NCBI RefSeq assembly: GCF_051622035.1
Contig: NC_135365.1
Location: 18,181,001-18,245,000 of the forward strand
Direction of reading: 5' to 3'
Length of the DNA stretch: 64,000 nt
From: Arctopsyche grandis
Taxonomy: Eukaryota > Arthropoda > Insecta > Trichoptera > Hydropsychidae
In this document: piece by piece, positions 12,404-26,600 of the stretch
Position numbering within the stretch: the stretch's first letter is position 1
How the letters are laid out: each line of letters starts with the position of its first letter
Made by a program: the position numbers and the translations under genes
Notes under the pieces: model-generated
Database searches by the model: none
Seen by the model: the letters and a program-made list of their open reading frames with translations, nothing else
Told to the model about the DNA's origin: nothing

Positions 12404-12602
12404 GGCACAGATGGCGATAAAATACGGTCGAATCCGTCTGTCTGTCCGTCGTTAAACCTCAACTTGCATTAAACACCACGGCACGTTTACGACCGAAAGT
12501 CGCACATTTATTGTGATGGTTCGCGTAATGAGATATTCCTTTATATTTTCTGGTATTTTCAACGCCCTTTGTGTGCACCCGGCTCTGCCAGGGTTCATTC
12601 AG

Positions 12603-12765
12603 GAGTGGATAATAACTAGAGTACGGATAGCCAATGTGCCGCTTATTGTTCAATTGTTGTAAATGCTTTGTAAAAAAGGTTCGGCAAACCTTTAACAATG
12701 CATTTACAACATTTGAACAATAAACGGCACCTTGGTTATCCGGGCTCTAATAATAACACCCCCGA
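12603..12765. repeat. Long imperfect hairpin
   Basis: Left arm around 12,624-12,665 (CGGATAGCCAATGTGCCGC, then TTATTGTTCAATTGTTGTAA) pairs with right arm 12,700-12,742 (TTACAACATTTGAACAATAA, then CGGCACCTTGGTTATCCG), with a loop of about 35 nt. Weaker pairing continues outward to about 12,603 and 12,765. It is probably the centre of a foldback MITE; a small-RNA hairpin is possible. Confidence 0.6.
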
Positions 12766-13164
12766 CCGAATCATATTTTTGGTTAATTTTGAAGTGAACA
12801 TAATTTCACTTTATCTTAACATACATACATCTATGTATGTATGAATCGAAATATTCATTAACAATTTGCATTGTGGGATATAGTTTTCCCAACTGCATCT
12901 ATGAATGATTAGGTTGGCATGCGTGAGTTGAAGAATGGTTAAGTTGTCATCTTGTACATGTAACGTGGCGAACATTGTTTGCGTCCCTCCGTGAAATAAA
13001 CAATGTTTAAACCGCCCAACTAGTCTCATATTACTCTATAGACTATATCTAACAATATAAATCAGTAATCATTTTCATGCCTTTTAAAAAATACCCCCCC
13101 TCTCTCTCAGGTCCTCCTTTACTTCACTTACATATATCTCATTTCCATGGTTTTCGCGATTAAA

Positions 13165-13325
13165 AGACTAATGGTAAGAACAGAAGTGCGGCACAGCACG
13201 CCTAGGTTGAACTTCCGCTGTGACAGGTGGGTCTTCATGTCACTATTAATTCATTCGACTCATAAATCATAGATACAAGTTTTTCATATATTTCCCCAAA
13301 TATGGTAATCACCATTATCGATCTT
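13165..13325 (+). repeat. Dispersed repeat, copy 1 of 2
   Basis: Shares the order TAATGGTAAGAACA, AAGTGCGGCAC, CTTC(C/A)GCTGTGA, CATGTCACTATTAATTC, AATCACCATTATCGATC with 40,778-40,935. The ends are not defined. It may be an old SINE, but no clear box B is visible. Confidence 0.5.
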
Positions 13326-14954
13326 GATTCCCATTGGTCGAAACATTTTCGCTGACCAATGAGAATCGAGTTCTTTTCTCCCTACTGCAAACAGCCATGA
13401 AATGAAATATTATCAAAAATTTTCTTTTTCCACTGTTTTCTACTATAAAATTGATGATTGGTGATCGCTGCTGAATTTATCTAACCAGAACCATGATGCA
13501 TCATATGCACCTTGCGACCTGAACAACAACCGTTTAATATAATACAATTCTTTGTACAAACATATGTACATATGTCCTATACTCTTAATTCCATTACATG
13601 TTTTTACATGAAAAATCTTCCCCGATTGAAAAACCAAGCTATCGGCTTACGTCATGCTTAACTGCTTCCCGAGAATTTATTGCTTCTAACGAGAAAAACC
13701 CAAAAAAAAAACTATACGTACGTACATACGTTCGTAAGCACATCCATACACCAAGAAAACTTTACGGGGGAAAAACGAGAAAAAGTAGAGGCTTTCTCAT
13801 TGTTCTCGCCGATAATTCGTAAGTTCTCTTACGGACTATGGGTGCGGTACGTCCCGACCAATAAAGATAACCGGCGAATTTTTGCGGTTAAACTTTTCGG
13901 CTCTGTTAACCGTTCACAAGCAAAACTCGCTCATACTATATATGTACATACGTATGTTTTTATGTTTATATACCGGAAAGTGCCGTATTCGCTATGAGCC
14001 TATAAAATTGTAATAGTTCCGTCTGAAACTTTCGGCAACAACACTTTAAAACCTTTTGCTGGAGTTCAACATGTAAATATAATATTAGAAGTTGCAATAT
14101 CTAATACAGCCAATCCTTATTTTATTCATGATTTCGTCCTTTTATATTCATAAAAAAAATATTTACAGGTACATAGATTGTTGTATCAAAGAGTATTTTT
14201 AGAGCAGAAAATATTCCTATTGAGAAAAATTCTTCTGTGAAAAATCCCCGCCAAAACAAAAGACGATGCTTATAAAAATTTAACAAAGAGAAGTCTCATT
14301 TTACTTGCAGTCACAATGAAAAAATCGTCTTAATATAATATTTTCCTTGGAATTTTTAACAATTTTACATAAACAACTATATATTCTAATGAAACTTTTT
14401 TATCATGAAAATAAATACTCACAGCAACATCAAGCATCATATACATACATACATATGTATATAATATGCATATACATACATTCTTTCCTCAAATCTCAAT
14501 CCCCTCCAATAGACAACCACAGAATACTATAATTATTTTACACGCACACCGATGCCTCAGTCGATATAGCAATTTGCCAGTGAACTGAACATCCGGGATT
14601 TATTTGAGATTTTCTCAATGATTACACCAGTATAAATTTTACACCAGTAAAAATATTTCAATGCAGCCAGGCATCTTCCGCTGAAATATTCGTCCTACCC
14701 GTCAAATCATCGTCTACGGTCCACTTGAATCAGCAGATTAGGAGTAAGTCACTTATAGAATATCCGATCTAAAATAGTTCATTGCAATACAAATGCTTTA
14801 CTATTTTTCTATTTTTTTTTTATCTACTCATACAAAGCTCGCTAATTTTAATTATTAATTTGTACATTTTCTTAATTTAATACAAAGCTCTTGTACCCAA
14901 CCCCACTTCTCTAAATATTAGCTATAATATATACATACATATACACATATGTAT

Positions 14955-15377
14955 ATATAAAAATCAATGTTTATCTGTCCGTTTGTCTCCCTATCTGTCT
15001 GTCACGTATGCGTTTCTATACCATTCAACCGATTGCGATAAAACTTACATGAGTTATTGTATGTATGCCCGCGATGGTTTCCGAAAAATTTCCCAAAACT
15101 GGGAACGGGAACGGGAAAACAGGAAGGAGTGGCATTGCAAAGCAATAATTTCAAATATTTCCGCGTCGCCACCTGCGTTTTTAGGGTAAAATAAACAAAC
15201 AATTGCAAATGTGTTCGCCGCCTGCGTTTTGCCAAAAAATTATCATTACTGTAATTTTATTTGATTATTAAGTATTAATTTGAAACTGAAACATTCACTT
15301 ATCGAAACACATCGAGAAAAGGGAACGGGAATTGCATGCGTTATTGTGGCATTGCAATGCATGCCGGGTTCAGCTAG
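14955..15377 (+). repeat. Helitron-like non-autonomous repeat, copy 2
   Basis: Starts in an ATATATA tract followed by TGTCTGTC words, then ACCATTCAACCGATTGCGAT, CGGGAACGGGAA and GGCATTGCAAAGCAATAATT. It ends ATGCCGGGTTCAGCTAG|T. Its core and 3' end match 8,637-8,924; it has an extra AT-rich segment of about 100 bp at 15,185-15,315. Confidence 0.5.
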
Positions 15378-17560
15378 TTATATAATAATGTAAATACTTA
15401 ATAATAAAAAATAATCGTTTTGTCGAAACGACAACACGACAAAATCAAATTTATCCAAGACCTAAAGAACTTTTACCTTTTGATATTGACACCTACATAT
15501 GTACATATATAGATAAAAGATTTCACAACAGAATTTATTAAAGTAGCTTTCCTTTCATTTTTTTATTTCAGACACTTTTATTACCTACGTATGTACATAC
15601 GTATATACATACATAGGTACATTACCATGCATACTACATACTTATATTCGAAAACGAACACTTGTCCAAACTTTCAAACGCGTCGAATATATGGTTCACC
15701 TTCGGAAAGCAATTTTGAACATTTTTTTCCCCCGAGTTTCTTTTCAATTAGAATACGTAATCTAGCAAAGTGGCTTTCGACGTGTACCCACACACATTCC
15801 AGGTACATGTGAACGTGCGCGCGCGAACCCTGAAGAACACGGCAGCAATGAAGGGCTTTCGCATTCGCGGAAAATCCCGAAAAGTACACAACATCAATGG
15901 TTTCGTAAACAAGTTGAGCTCGTCTCGCGGGAGCGAAAGTACGTAACGATACGCGACAAAAACGCAAAAAAAATTACGTATTCACCGTTAGGAGCCGGTT
16001 CTTTTTACGACTCTTCCCTTATTTGTTTTCCCCCTCGATGATTGGTATGTTTTATATACCTCTATTTGTTCTACATAACCTCATATGTACATATGTACGT
16101 ATGTACACGTAAACTCGAATCTGTAGTTCACTGTGAGCTTCGTGTTTGGACAAGGTGTGATGAAAAAAATCCGAGAATACACCAATCGATTAGATACTCT
16201 TCCCACTATCCATGTTTGGGTAAATAAAAGTAATATTAGTATATATGTACATATGTTACAGTCGAAGCGTATTTTCAGTTGTAATATATTTCAGCTAGCG
16301 TTTTAGGCCATTCATATTTGAATGCAATTCAACTAGTAAATTATATCTCTACAAGCGCAAATACACTATCAACAATGTGCGCCAGTTGTAATGTTGAGAT
16401 TTGACAGCAAAAACAGTTGAGTTTTGACAGCTGAGATGTTTTTACGAATGCTTTAGAATTCAATAATGCGTTAATTAATGCTAGGTGTTACGAATAAAGG
16501 TAATGAGTACCGTATTACGATAACTCTAAGAATATGTTCAAAACAAAAATGTCACTTTACAGCTCAATTTACTAGTCGAGTAACGTTTTCACGAAAACCT
16601 TACCATCCAACTAACCTGGTGCCAGCTTATAGTTGAACTGTATTTTGAGTTTTAATATATTTTGACAAGTTGGAATAAAAAAGTTGTACTGACCAACAGT
16701 AACCCATCTAACACAAATTAAGTTCCTGTAATGATAAATTGGTCATATTTAAAAAAAAAAATTACAAACCATTTTTTCACAATGATCACTATCTACATAT
16801 GTACATTTTTTCACATTTTTTCACTATCTACATATGTACATATACGTATACGTGGCAATAATAATGAATGGGGTAGGCCGATTTTTTATGAATGGCCTAC
16901 CAAAGATAATCAACTTTAAATGACATCTTATATTTGCATCAATATCTGTCCAAAGAAGACAGTAATAAAGAATGTAAATAAAAATATCGGATCTAAATAA
17001 ATAGGTATTAAGTTATCCTCGAATTTGCGAAACGAATATTGCGTTTCAAAAGATATTACCCACAGTTTTTGTTGTTGTTGTTTTTTTTTCCTTCGCTTTT
17101 GCGTAACGATATCTTCTTATACTTGGCGGGATTTATTCAAATGAAAACTCTTCGGCGCTCGAAGAATTTTCATCAAACGAAATTGAAAAGTAATTTCAGC
17201 CAGTTTTCGCGAAAAGCAAACCGACTGTAATCGCCAGATGATCCCGGAGATATTTACTTATTTTTCAACTTGATACTCCGCACGGGCCGACCTCGATCTA
17301 ATTGACTTTCGAGGACTTCGCGTAAACCTCATCCGCAAACGGCTAACTTATTTAACAACTGAAAGTAACTCAAAGGCTGCCATAGTTGAAAGATGTATTG
17401 ACCGTGCGCAGACGACTTCGATTATGTCCGCATTCGTCTAAGGACCACTACAGACGGTCAACAAGTACGAGCCCAACTATCATGTTTCTTCGATATCACT
17501 TCCTCGATATGAAATGCTTTATTAATACTAATGCTAATCTTACTATTAATTTCATTGCAG
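15378..17560. other. Upstream region of Trpgamma coding start
   Basis: No coding exon was recognised. A pair of direct repeats of about 40 bp (ATTTTCAGTTGTAATATATT near 16,270 and ATTTTGAGTTTTAATATATT near 16,640) brackets about 370 bp and may mark a decayed element. The exon at 17,561 begins at a splice acceptor, so at least one untranslated exon must lie upstream, here or beyond the window. Confidence 0.4.
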
Positions 17561-17691
17561 AGACATAGCATCCACGGCATGATGGAGGAGGAGAACGTTG
17601 TGAGACCGCATCAGGAGATGGCTCAACTCTCTTTGGATGAAAAGAAGTTCTTACTGGCCGTGGAAAGGGGAGACGTCGCCTCCACCAGACG
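17561..17691 (+). CDS. Trpgamma: Trpgamma exon 1: splice acceptor, start codon, N-terminus
   Basis: Acceptor TTCATTGCAG precedes 18 nt of 5' UTR, then ATGATG at 17,579. It encodes [12 protein letters not shown] and the [15 protein letters not shown] start of the first ankyrin repeat, and ends at a CG|GTCAGT donor in phase 2. The acceptor shows that the transcription start is further upstream. An in-frame ATG at 17,531 lies in the intron, before the acceptor, and is not used in this model. Confidence 0.9.
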
Positions 17692-20600
17692 GTCAGTTCT
17701 GAAATCATTTATTAATGTTTCCATAAAATTACATAAGATTTATTTAAAGTTTGGCGCCTAGTGAATTGTCGTTCACTGGCGACGAATGGCTAACGGCGTC
17801 TGCCTAAGAATAAAAGGCGTCTCCGTCGGTCATAAAATGCATAAAATAAAAAATAATTACTAGAATTTGCTCTCCAATCTATTGAGATTCATCTGAGAGC
17901 AGTTGACACTAACTCAAATCACCCTACATAAAAGTTATAAGTCCTTGACGCCAATAAATTCAACGATAAATTAAAAATTTCAAATGAATATCCAAATATA
18001 CATATATACTCTTATATTTATTTAACGTTTTGGACCATTGTAGCATTACAGGAAGAACCTAATGCGCTACAATGGCCTACATAGTAAAATAAGAGAGGGA
18101 GAAAACCAAATTTAAAAAAATTAATAGATAGAACAAAAAGCAAAAGCAAAAAATTAAGATACAAAAAAAAAATTGAAAATAATACAGCATTTAACACAAT
18201 CATAAAAAACTTTATAGTAATAATTAAAATTAAAATAAATGAAAATACAAATAAGGGAATGTCTTGCACCTGCAGCCTGTTCCGACAAATAAGAACAAGC
18301 TACAAATACAAAACATCCCTGCGAGGCCCAAATGGAAGAGAGTGGATTAAAATATATGTAGGTACTATGTTTTTCTATATGTCTGGACCTTAATATAAGA
18401 AGCCCCTATGACAAAATTTGACAATTCAAACTAAATTTTGGAAAGGGGCCCCTTGTGAAACATCAATTCTCGTTAAATGAACTCTTCGTTTCTATACTCG
18501 ACTCTTTAGATTGGTACTAGGAGTAGGTATATGAAAGATGTTTAACTGATTGAAATGAATTAAATTCATGCAAACAAATACATGCAGCTGTAATAAACAT
18601 AAAATTATTAATCTCATTCAAAATTGATGACTAATTATATTCACGTATAGAAACGAAGACTTGCATTCAACGATAATTGGTGAAACCAGGCCCACCGATT
18701 GGAAAGTACTTAAATTATATTTTTAGTGCCAGAAATTCCTTCAAAGTATAGGTATGTAAAACAAATTAGATATATGATCCAGGTCAATATAATAATGCGA
18801 CATATTTTTCACCAATACAAGTGACAATATAACATGAGCACTTCTAGCATTAGGTCTAGATTAACATGTACGAGTACATACGTATATAATAATAAATATA
18901 TTAAACTGGAAACCAACTTTGAATGTTTTTTTAATACATCATTTAGTTCGTTATTGACTCATTGTGGACCACCTGAATTTTCCGAATACTCTATGTGAGT
19001 CTGTTTATTTTTCGCGATAAAATAAGTAGATTTTTTAAATTAAACTAAATACCTTTCTATCAATTTAATTAAAAAAATTGTATTACAGATTCTTTACAAG
19101 TGTCTTCGACTGTATGAATTATCAGATCTCAAACTGCGGTTATTGCTGCATTCAATTTTGTATAAAATGAATATACATTTTAATGTAATTTCACACAATA
19201 AACGATATCTATCTTATACATAGATCATTTTTTTATGCATTTGAATGAAAGATTCAATTTAAGAAATATTTATACTTCGAAATTTCAAATTCAATGGGGA
19301 TTCGAAATCTTTTCTGAATATTATTATTTTGAAATATTATCTATCGACTCCTTGGAAATAAAAGTCGGCTTTAAGCTATAGAAATATATATTTTTTAATT
19401 TGCTGATTTTGATATCCATGAACGGAAGTTTGAAGCTAAATCTTTTAAATTATGCTTTTTTTGTATGAAGCCTTTGAATGAATTAAAAAAAACAACGTAT
19501 ATATTTAAGGCCCATAGAGAGTTAAGATCATTACTAAAAGATTTCGTCTCATATGAAAAAAATCTTGAAGAAAAAATGGAGATATAATTGGACCAATGTG
19601 ACCCAATTAACCGAATTCAGTGCGAAAACGTTTCCAATCCATAAATATTATAATTTTATACATAATTAAAATTATAATATAGATTATAATATAATTCGAA
19701 TTATATTCTATCAAATTTATTTTTCAATTCCCTTAAAAGCAAACTTATTATTGTATATGTAATTAAATAAAAATGACAATTTTATATAAGTGCTATTTAT
19801 CAGTGTTCTGAGAAAATTCAAACACACTATAAAATTACAAGCAACAAATAACTCCTTAATACATCATATAAATATGTAGGAATATTTTTATACTTTAAAT
19901 AAATAACTCTAAATGAATAAACATATACATATATATGTATGTATATATGCAAACCTCTGTTTGGAGTAATATACGCTCTATCCAGATGTACTTTTATTGA
20001 GCTCATCGTTTACACAATCTCTGTCAAATTCGAAATTCTGAAATCAAGTGCACCTCGGCGTGAAGATTTCAGTATTTCGCCTAGAGAAAATCGTACAAAT
20101 CAAAGATCGCTGAAGTGGCAAGATTTCTCGATATCTCTACCGATGCCTTCTTTCTCCCACTCCTTTTTTCCCATTTTTCTCGGTCGTCTGACGAAAATCG
20201 ACATATTTCAAGGCAAACACATGCGCTAGTTTTCTTTGTCGGGTGCAAAAGCGAGGCGCAGCATCCTTAGAGTGAACGAACACTTGAATATTGTCTCGAC
20301 TGCATTCAGATCACATTTTACTGCTTTATATAATGCACTTAGAGCGCACTCCATATACCGTCTTCGAACATAAAATTTATCGTTTGAAACAAGTGAAGAA
20401 TTAATCATACTTTTATTTAAATTTTAATTGAATTTTGAATTGAATTCAGTCAATAAAAAATTTCGATAGCTAATACGTACATAAGTAACCATACAAAAGT
20501 TATTCGATTTAAGTATAAAAAAGTATAAAAAATTTAAGTATAAAAAAGGAAAGATCCTGCATTAGTTAGAGATGAAGCAAAAGGCTTGCAATGGCTTGTG

Positions 20601-23600
20601 GATGAAAATATTCTATTATTTCGATACTTTCATACTCATGTACATACATATATGTACATAGTTAGATACATATGAGCCGTTATAATATATGTAAGTCCAC
20701 TTTTCTTCATCTCGAGAAATATCTCGCAAAACATTAAATATAATGTTTTGCGCTTTGCAATATTTAAAAATACTGGTGACCTGTTATACGTTTATTTTGC
20801 TTTCCGAGATTCTGGACATAAGTGATAACAATTTGTGAATTAAATCAAACAGAAATATGTAGTGTTTTTGCAACTCAAAATTGGACTTCCGCCACTTTCA
20901 AATACATCGGCTCATATGTTTAATCATAGACTATTGAACCAATACTTAACTATGTGGAAATGCTGCCATTCTCTTAAAGTTATATGCATATATGTACATA
21001 TGTACATATATACATAAAAATCATATGACTGTCAATTTGATGTCTAAACTTTGGCATAATACTCATATTAACCAGCAGCATAGCTCGGTGGTAGTGTTAA
21101 TGTTGACCACCGAGAGGTTTCAGGGTTCGAGCCCTGGGTTGACAGCGATTGAATAGAATTTATTCTGTATTTATATGCTTGTATGTATGTAAGTATGGTC
21201 AGACTTGGATATTTGCGACTCTAAGACGAACGTTTCCAATCAGAGTTTGCTAATTTATCTGATTTCATTGTTGTAACGGTTTCTCATCAAATGTATATAT
21301 GTTCATATTCTTGATTTATAAATTGAAATACCTTAAAAATTAAATAAAATAAAATCGGCTGATATTAGTTTCCACAACATCCCAATTTGGCAGATTCTAC
21401 TATCATCACTGATAACACAATGAAATGCATAATTCCAATTCCAATCCAAATATTAAAAGAAGTCGCCTTCTCATTATAAAGAATTTACGTACAAATCGTT
21501 AATTGAATTAAAACCCGTATCCTTCAGATTTGATTTTTAAAGCTTTTTACTATTCATATAAATATTCAAAATACATCTTAAATCAATTTTATCTATTTTA
21601 TACATTTTTTTAATGTTAATGTTATACATATTTATAATATTTATAACACTAACATTAAAAAAAATTTAATGTAAGCGTTTAAGACATCATAAGAAAAAAA
21701 TCTCAATACCCTAAAATTCTAATAAAAAAATTAAAATAAACGTAGTGTTTTTATCCGGCTTCGCTCGGTATTTGTAATAAAAACCGCTTAAACATGGCCA
21801 ATCTAATAGTAAACATTTTATTAAATTTATTTGAATAGTTTTATTTTATTTAAATTTATTTGAATATTCATTTGTTTTTTTATTAAATTGAACGTCACGG
21901 ATTCTACGAACCAAACAAACAAAGAAATATACGTACACAGTCTCTTTCGAAATTATACCTATATATTAGATGTTCACAATTCTATACATATTATATGTGT
22001 ATGTATACTAAATTTTTAGCTAAAGATCGACAATCTAAATTAAATTATGCTTTATTAATGTGTGTAGATTTGTTAACCTGAAAGGTAGAGACATCAGACT
22101 CTTCACAAGTTTATTAGTGTGGTCACAAGTCTCCTGGTTAGTTTATTAGTAACTAACGGATAAATCCGTAAAATAAATTAGTTGAAGAGTATTGATTACC
22201 GCATCTCACCAAAAATAACCGTTTAATTGATACGAAAACGAAAGCGCAAAGTTTTCCAGTTGAATTTTCACCGTCGGAGAGTATTCATACTCAATGTTAT
22301 ATACTTGGATCATTTTTATAACAACCCACCATAATATTTAATGCGCGCATCCTCCGCGTGCTCTTGAATGGAGTATCGTATCATTACTTCAAATATTCAC
22401 GGCTACATAAAAGTGCTTACATTGACTAGTTTTCGAAGTTGAAATTGCCTCTAAAACGTTTCAAACCACCTATCTTATCCGCGAGTGGAGTTACAGTAGT
22501 GCTCGACGCGTCTGTAACCCATCTAATTTTATTCAAAGCATTTAAAAAATATACAGAATGGGTATGATAGTGCTCACGTGTTAAATATTTAACCTTGTAT
22601 ATTATATGCATCTGGAAAAAATAATAACCGTGTCGGCTTTTCCACGCGGCTGTCGCCTTTAAGAGAAACTCGAGAGGAAGAAGCATTAATGATGTTGACG
22701 CAATTAAGCAAAATGTGACGAAGACGAAAGTGGCCTACCTTTTAGCGAAACAAACGCGCTGAATTCTGTAGAAAACGTTATTAAATTTTCAATTTAAGAA
22801 AAATGTTTATCCTCATAAGTGAATAAGTTGATTATTTGTGTTGACTTTATTTTAATTTTGCTTAATGCTGACATCATCAATGTGTATTAACCTAATATGT
22901 AACCATATACATATACATATGTACATATATTTCAACTCTGTATATGTCAGCCACAGCGTAATGCACTGGTAAAGCTGTTGCATACCATTACAGAGGTCGT
23001 GGGTTCAAGTCCCAGCCAAATACGATGCTGGAGAGATATTGTGGTTATTAAAATACAGATCGACAGTCTCCTGTTAGAAAATTCGGTATTTTCCCCTTCA
23101 GTTTCTCGCGAATTAGAGATATCGGCATCTCAAATTTTTTGAATCTTATAAAAATATGCTCCCTATATAATGTATTTCTTGCAAATTTTCTATGTATAAA
23201 AATGTTGGTGATTGTCCATATATGTCTCTATTGTATTTTATGTACTGTTATGTTTGAAAAATTGTTAATACTTATGTATGTATATTCAAAAATAGTCTTA
23301 TCATGTGTCGTCTTGGAGTAATTCCTGTCATGGCACATATGAAGTAATACGAAATGATACAAAAAAGTAGATTGAAATCAGGTCATACAAATCAATAGAA
23401 GCTTCCAAATATACATACCCAAAGTAAATAGTGATTAGATAAAGTTTGATCAATAACAATGAGCAACAACAAATAAATTACAGAAGCGAAGACTGGTCAA
23501 TATTAAATTTGACAATGATTTTTGTTGACTTGCTCTCTAAAAAAATTGGCAATTTATACAAATTTTTGGCTTTTGCAACCTTTAATTCAAAATCTAGCAT

Positions 23601-26600
23601 TTCTGAGATACATATGTGTGTAACATGTGCGAAGAGTAAGTATTGGAATCAATAGTCAGAGATTTTTTGCTATTGATTGCGATTTTTTTATTGCTTTGTC
23701 TCTTATAAACGTAGTAAAGTGAAAAATTATAGAAAATTAATAAAGGAAAAAATGTGAAAACAATTTTTTTTACTTCGTTAGATGATTAATTATACGTATT
23801 TTAAATCAATGAAACCTAAAACTATAAAAAATAATGTAAAATAATAATAAACAATTTAAAAAATATTTTAATATTAATTCCAATACTCATTTTTGGTACA
23901 GCAATAATAGAATTTGAATTAAAGACTGCAAAAATCAAAAATCTGTAAAAATTGCACATACATATGTATATTTTTACTTACCTCTTATTAAACGCTCATA
24001 TGTATCTCTTAAACAAAAGCAAGCCAACAAAAATTATTGAAATTTGAATTCAGTCGGTCAAATTTAGTAAAGACTAATTAGTCTCGCTCCTGTAAGTAAA
24101 AAACGTGATTTTTTGTTGCTCAGTGTAATTGAAGAACACTAACTGAATTTCCCCGTATCGTTCGTGCAGATGAAAATTGATAAAATAAATAAAAAAAAAC
24201 TTTTAAAAAATGTTATAGTATTCGATCGTCATACATGAGTATTTTGAGACAGTATTCCAAATTGAAAACTGTAGATTTTCATAACGGACAAAAAATGTTT
24301 TTCTTACCTACCTACAAAAAGTGTATATATCTACATATATTTTATTTTGCTCAATTTAACATATTTATATATTATAAACTTTCATAAAATCCCACCGAAC
24401 TTTCATATGTAGCAATTTATATTGGAATTCTCCACTGAAATATATCTTTTTACACACTTTTCTTCAGTAACAAAACTGTAAATTATCTCGCGTAAGTGTC
24501 TACAAAAGCGCGTAACTTTCCCCTGAAACAATGCGCCAGGACTAGCTTTTTCTGCCTTCCGGGCATGAAAACGATTTATCTTATTCGTCTCGTTTTTTTT
24601 CATTTCAATATCCGTCACAGACGGTTAAGGTTTTTCAACACCGCTGAAACTGACTATCATTTGTCATCTAATATTGATAATGGGCGGCAGCTCGAAACGG
24701 AAACATCCCAAAAATGTAACGTGACTCTAATCAATCATATCGGCGTTCTTATCTATATGTATGTATGTATGTGTAGGTATTTAATGTACATAAACACATC
24801 CATCAAATTACCTAATTCATTTCGCGTAAAAATTATATCGTTTCCGATAAATTTTATTTTCACTTCAACAGATAAAACGCGTTGACAATGTATCGGGAAA
24901 ATGTACAGAAGACAGATCGAAAAGTTGGTGTTGCAAATTGAAAGAATAACCCAAGGCGAAATCTTATATTATAGGTGGCTTTGATGGATGGATATTGAAA
25001 TTAAGCAGGTATTCAGCTTTCTCTACTGAATAAGCAATTGATTTTTTTTCCATATTATTGAATAATGATAAGACTCCATTAGGTTCATAAAGATGTATTG
25101 AATACATTTTCGCTACTTTACCTTGGAGGACGCCACTGAAGTTCTATCTATTACATCTAGTAAATGTATCTATTGAAAATATTATAAGAAAAAAAATTGT
25201 TAGAATCTAATGATGCCTTCTGAAGATTTGCTACCTTCTAAATGACCGGTTATTTTCCTAATATCACCTTGTTTAAACTATATTATTCAAAATCAATTAC
25301 GCTTATTAGATCGTATACACAAAGGTTTATTTATATTAGCTTAGCACAGACCAATAACTTTACTTTAGTATATTCTATATGGACACATTCATATATTCCG
25401 TGATATGTACGTGGCGTGTCCGTAACCGACACAATCTATTCATATTATACAGCAGTTCATGTCACCGAAACGTATCAAGCAGAACCAGTTTTATTTAGCC
25501 AGTGGGGAAATATGCACGCATGGCGTGACGTCATAATGACTAGTGCAACCATTCTAACTAAAGTGCTATCATGCACTTTCGTTAGAATATTTTGGGAATT
25601 TTTCGGAAACCACGTATTCTGACAATGTTGACTCGACGACACGACGCAAGCAATATTGCACCATATTATCACGCTCTGTAATGTATAGTAATCCGATTTT
25701 GTCTTGCACTCGTTCAAAACAGTATGAACGTGTCAAAAACAGGCAGTGCTGTATAGTATAAATAGTAATGTTTTCCGTGCAGTGCTGTGCCAACCCGTTG
25801 ACGTGCAGTGCTGGATAATATAAAATAGACCTTAAGGCGTATTTTATATCACGATTTGATCATATATTATATTTACATCTAATTACTAATACTATTCTAT
25901 TGTACACGTAAAATCTGCTCAATAGAAATTTTAAAATACGACTTCTTGAAGTGAAACGACGTCATAAACGATCCCGCCGACTCAAAGATAAGAATAGTAT
26001 TTGCTGTCACCAGATCGTGAATTTTGAAGGCGACCGAATATAACACAATGCTTCTTCTTCTTTCCCCTTTATTTAAAATTAAGCCAGGTTCTCAATAACT
26101 TAATGCCCCAATGTTATATACGGAATCCACTGAACCTCACTTAAGTACAATAATAAACTTAAAATCAGCACAGAAATCAAACGTAGCAACAGCATTGATC
26201 TCGCGAAGATTGTCATTCGATTGAAAGCAGATGTCCAGATATTGTAATCATATCTAGTAAACGGAGAATATTTCGAATCAGTAAACGAATCAGACACGAC
26301 CTTGTTCCATGAGCATAAGAAGTAGATATTGAAGATATATTGCAAGTGGGAGTGAAAAAAAATAAAGCTGAATATACTAGTAAAGAGATATACCAAAATG
26401 TATTGCTAGCCAAAAATTATACAGACATTGAACTCACTTTTCACATCATCCATGGCTTAAAATTCAGTAGAAATGGTACCAAACCCCATGTTTTGAATGG
26501 CCGCCTGGTTTCATTATCCGTGGTTTCATCAACAAAACAATAAATTATTTTATCAACAAAACAATAAATTATATATTTTGTTTATTTTTTTATAGCCGTA

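Larger units (their letters stand above)
11854..14950. other. Non-coding, no gene recognised
   Basis: Apart from the hairpin at 12,603-12,765, the TATA-like site at 12,394 and the repeat at 13,165-13,325 listed separately, this stretch shows only simple CATA/TACA repeats and short frames without domains. It could contain untranslated upstream exons of Trpgamma, which cannot be recognised by eye. Confidence 0.4.

Noticed and set aside
21072..21150. A functional tRNA gene
   Set aside because: Box A and box B are good, but the sequence does not fold as a complete cloverleaf by eye and continues into the repeated SINE body.
24496..24885. 129-codon + strand frame in intron 1
   Set aside because: No recognisable motif; composition follows local AT bias and TATGTATG repeats. 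Chance is more likely in 17.7 kb of intron.
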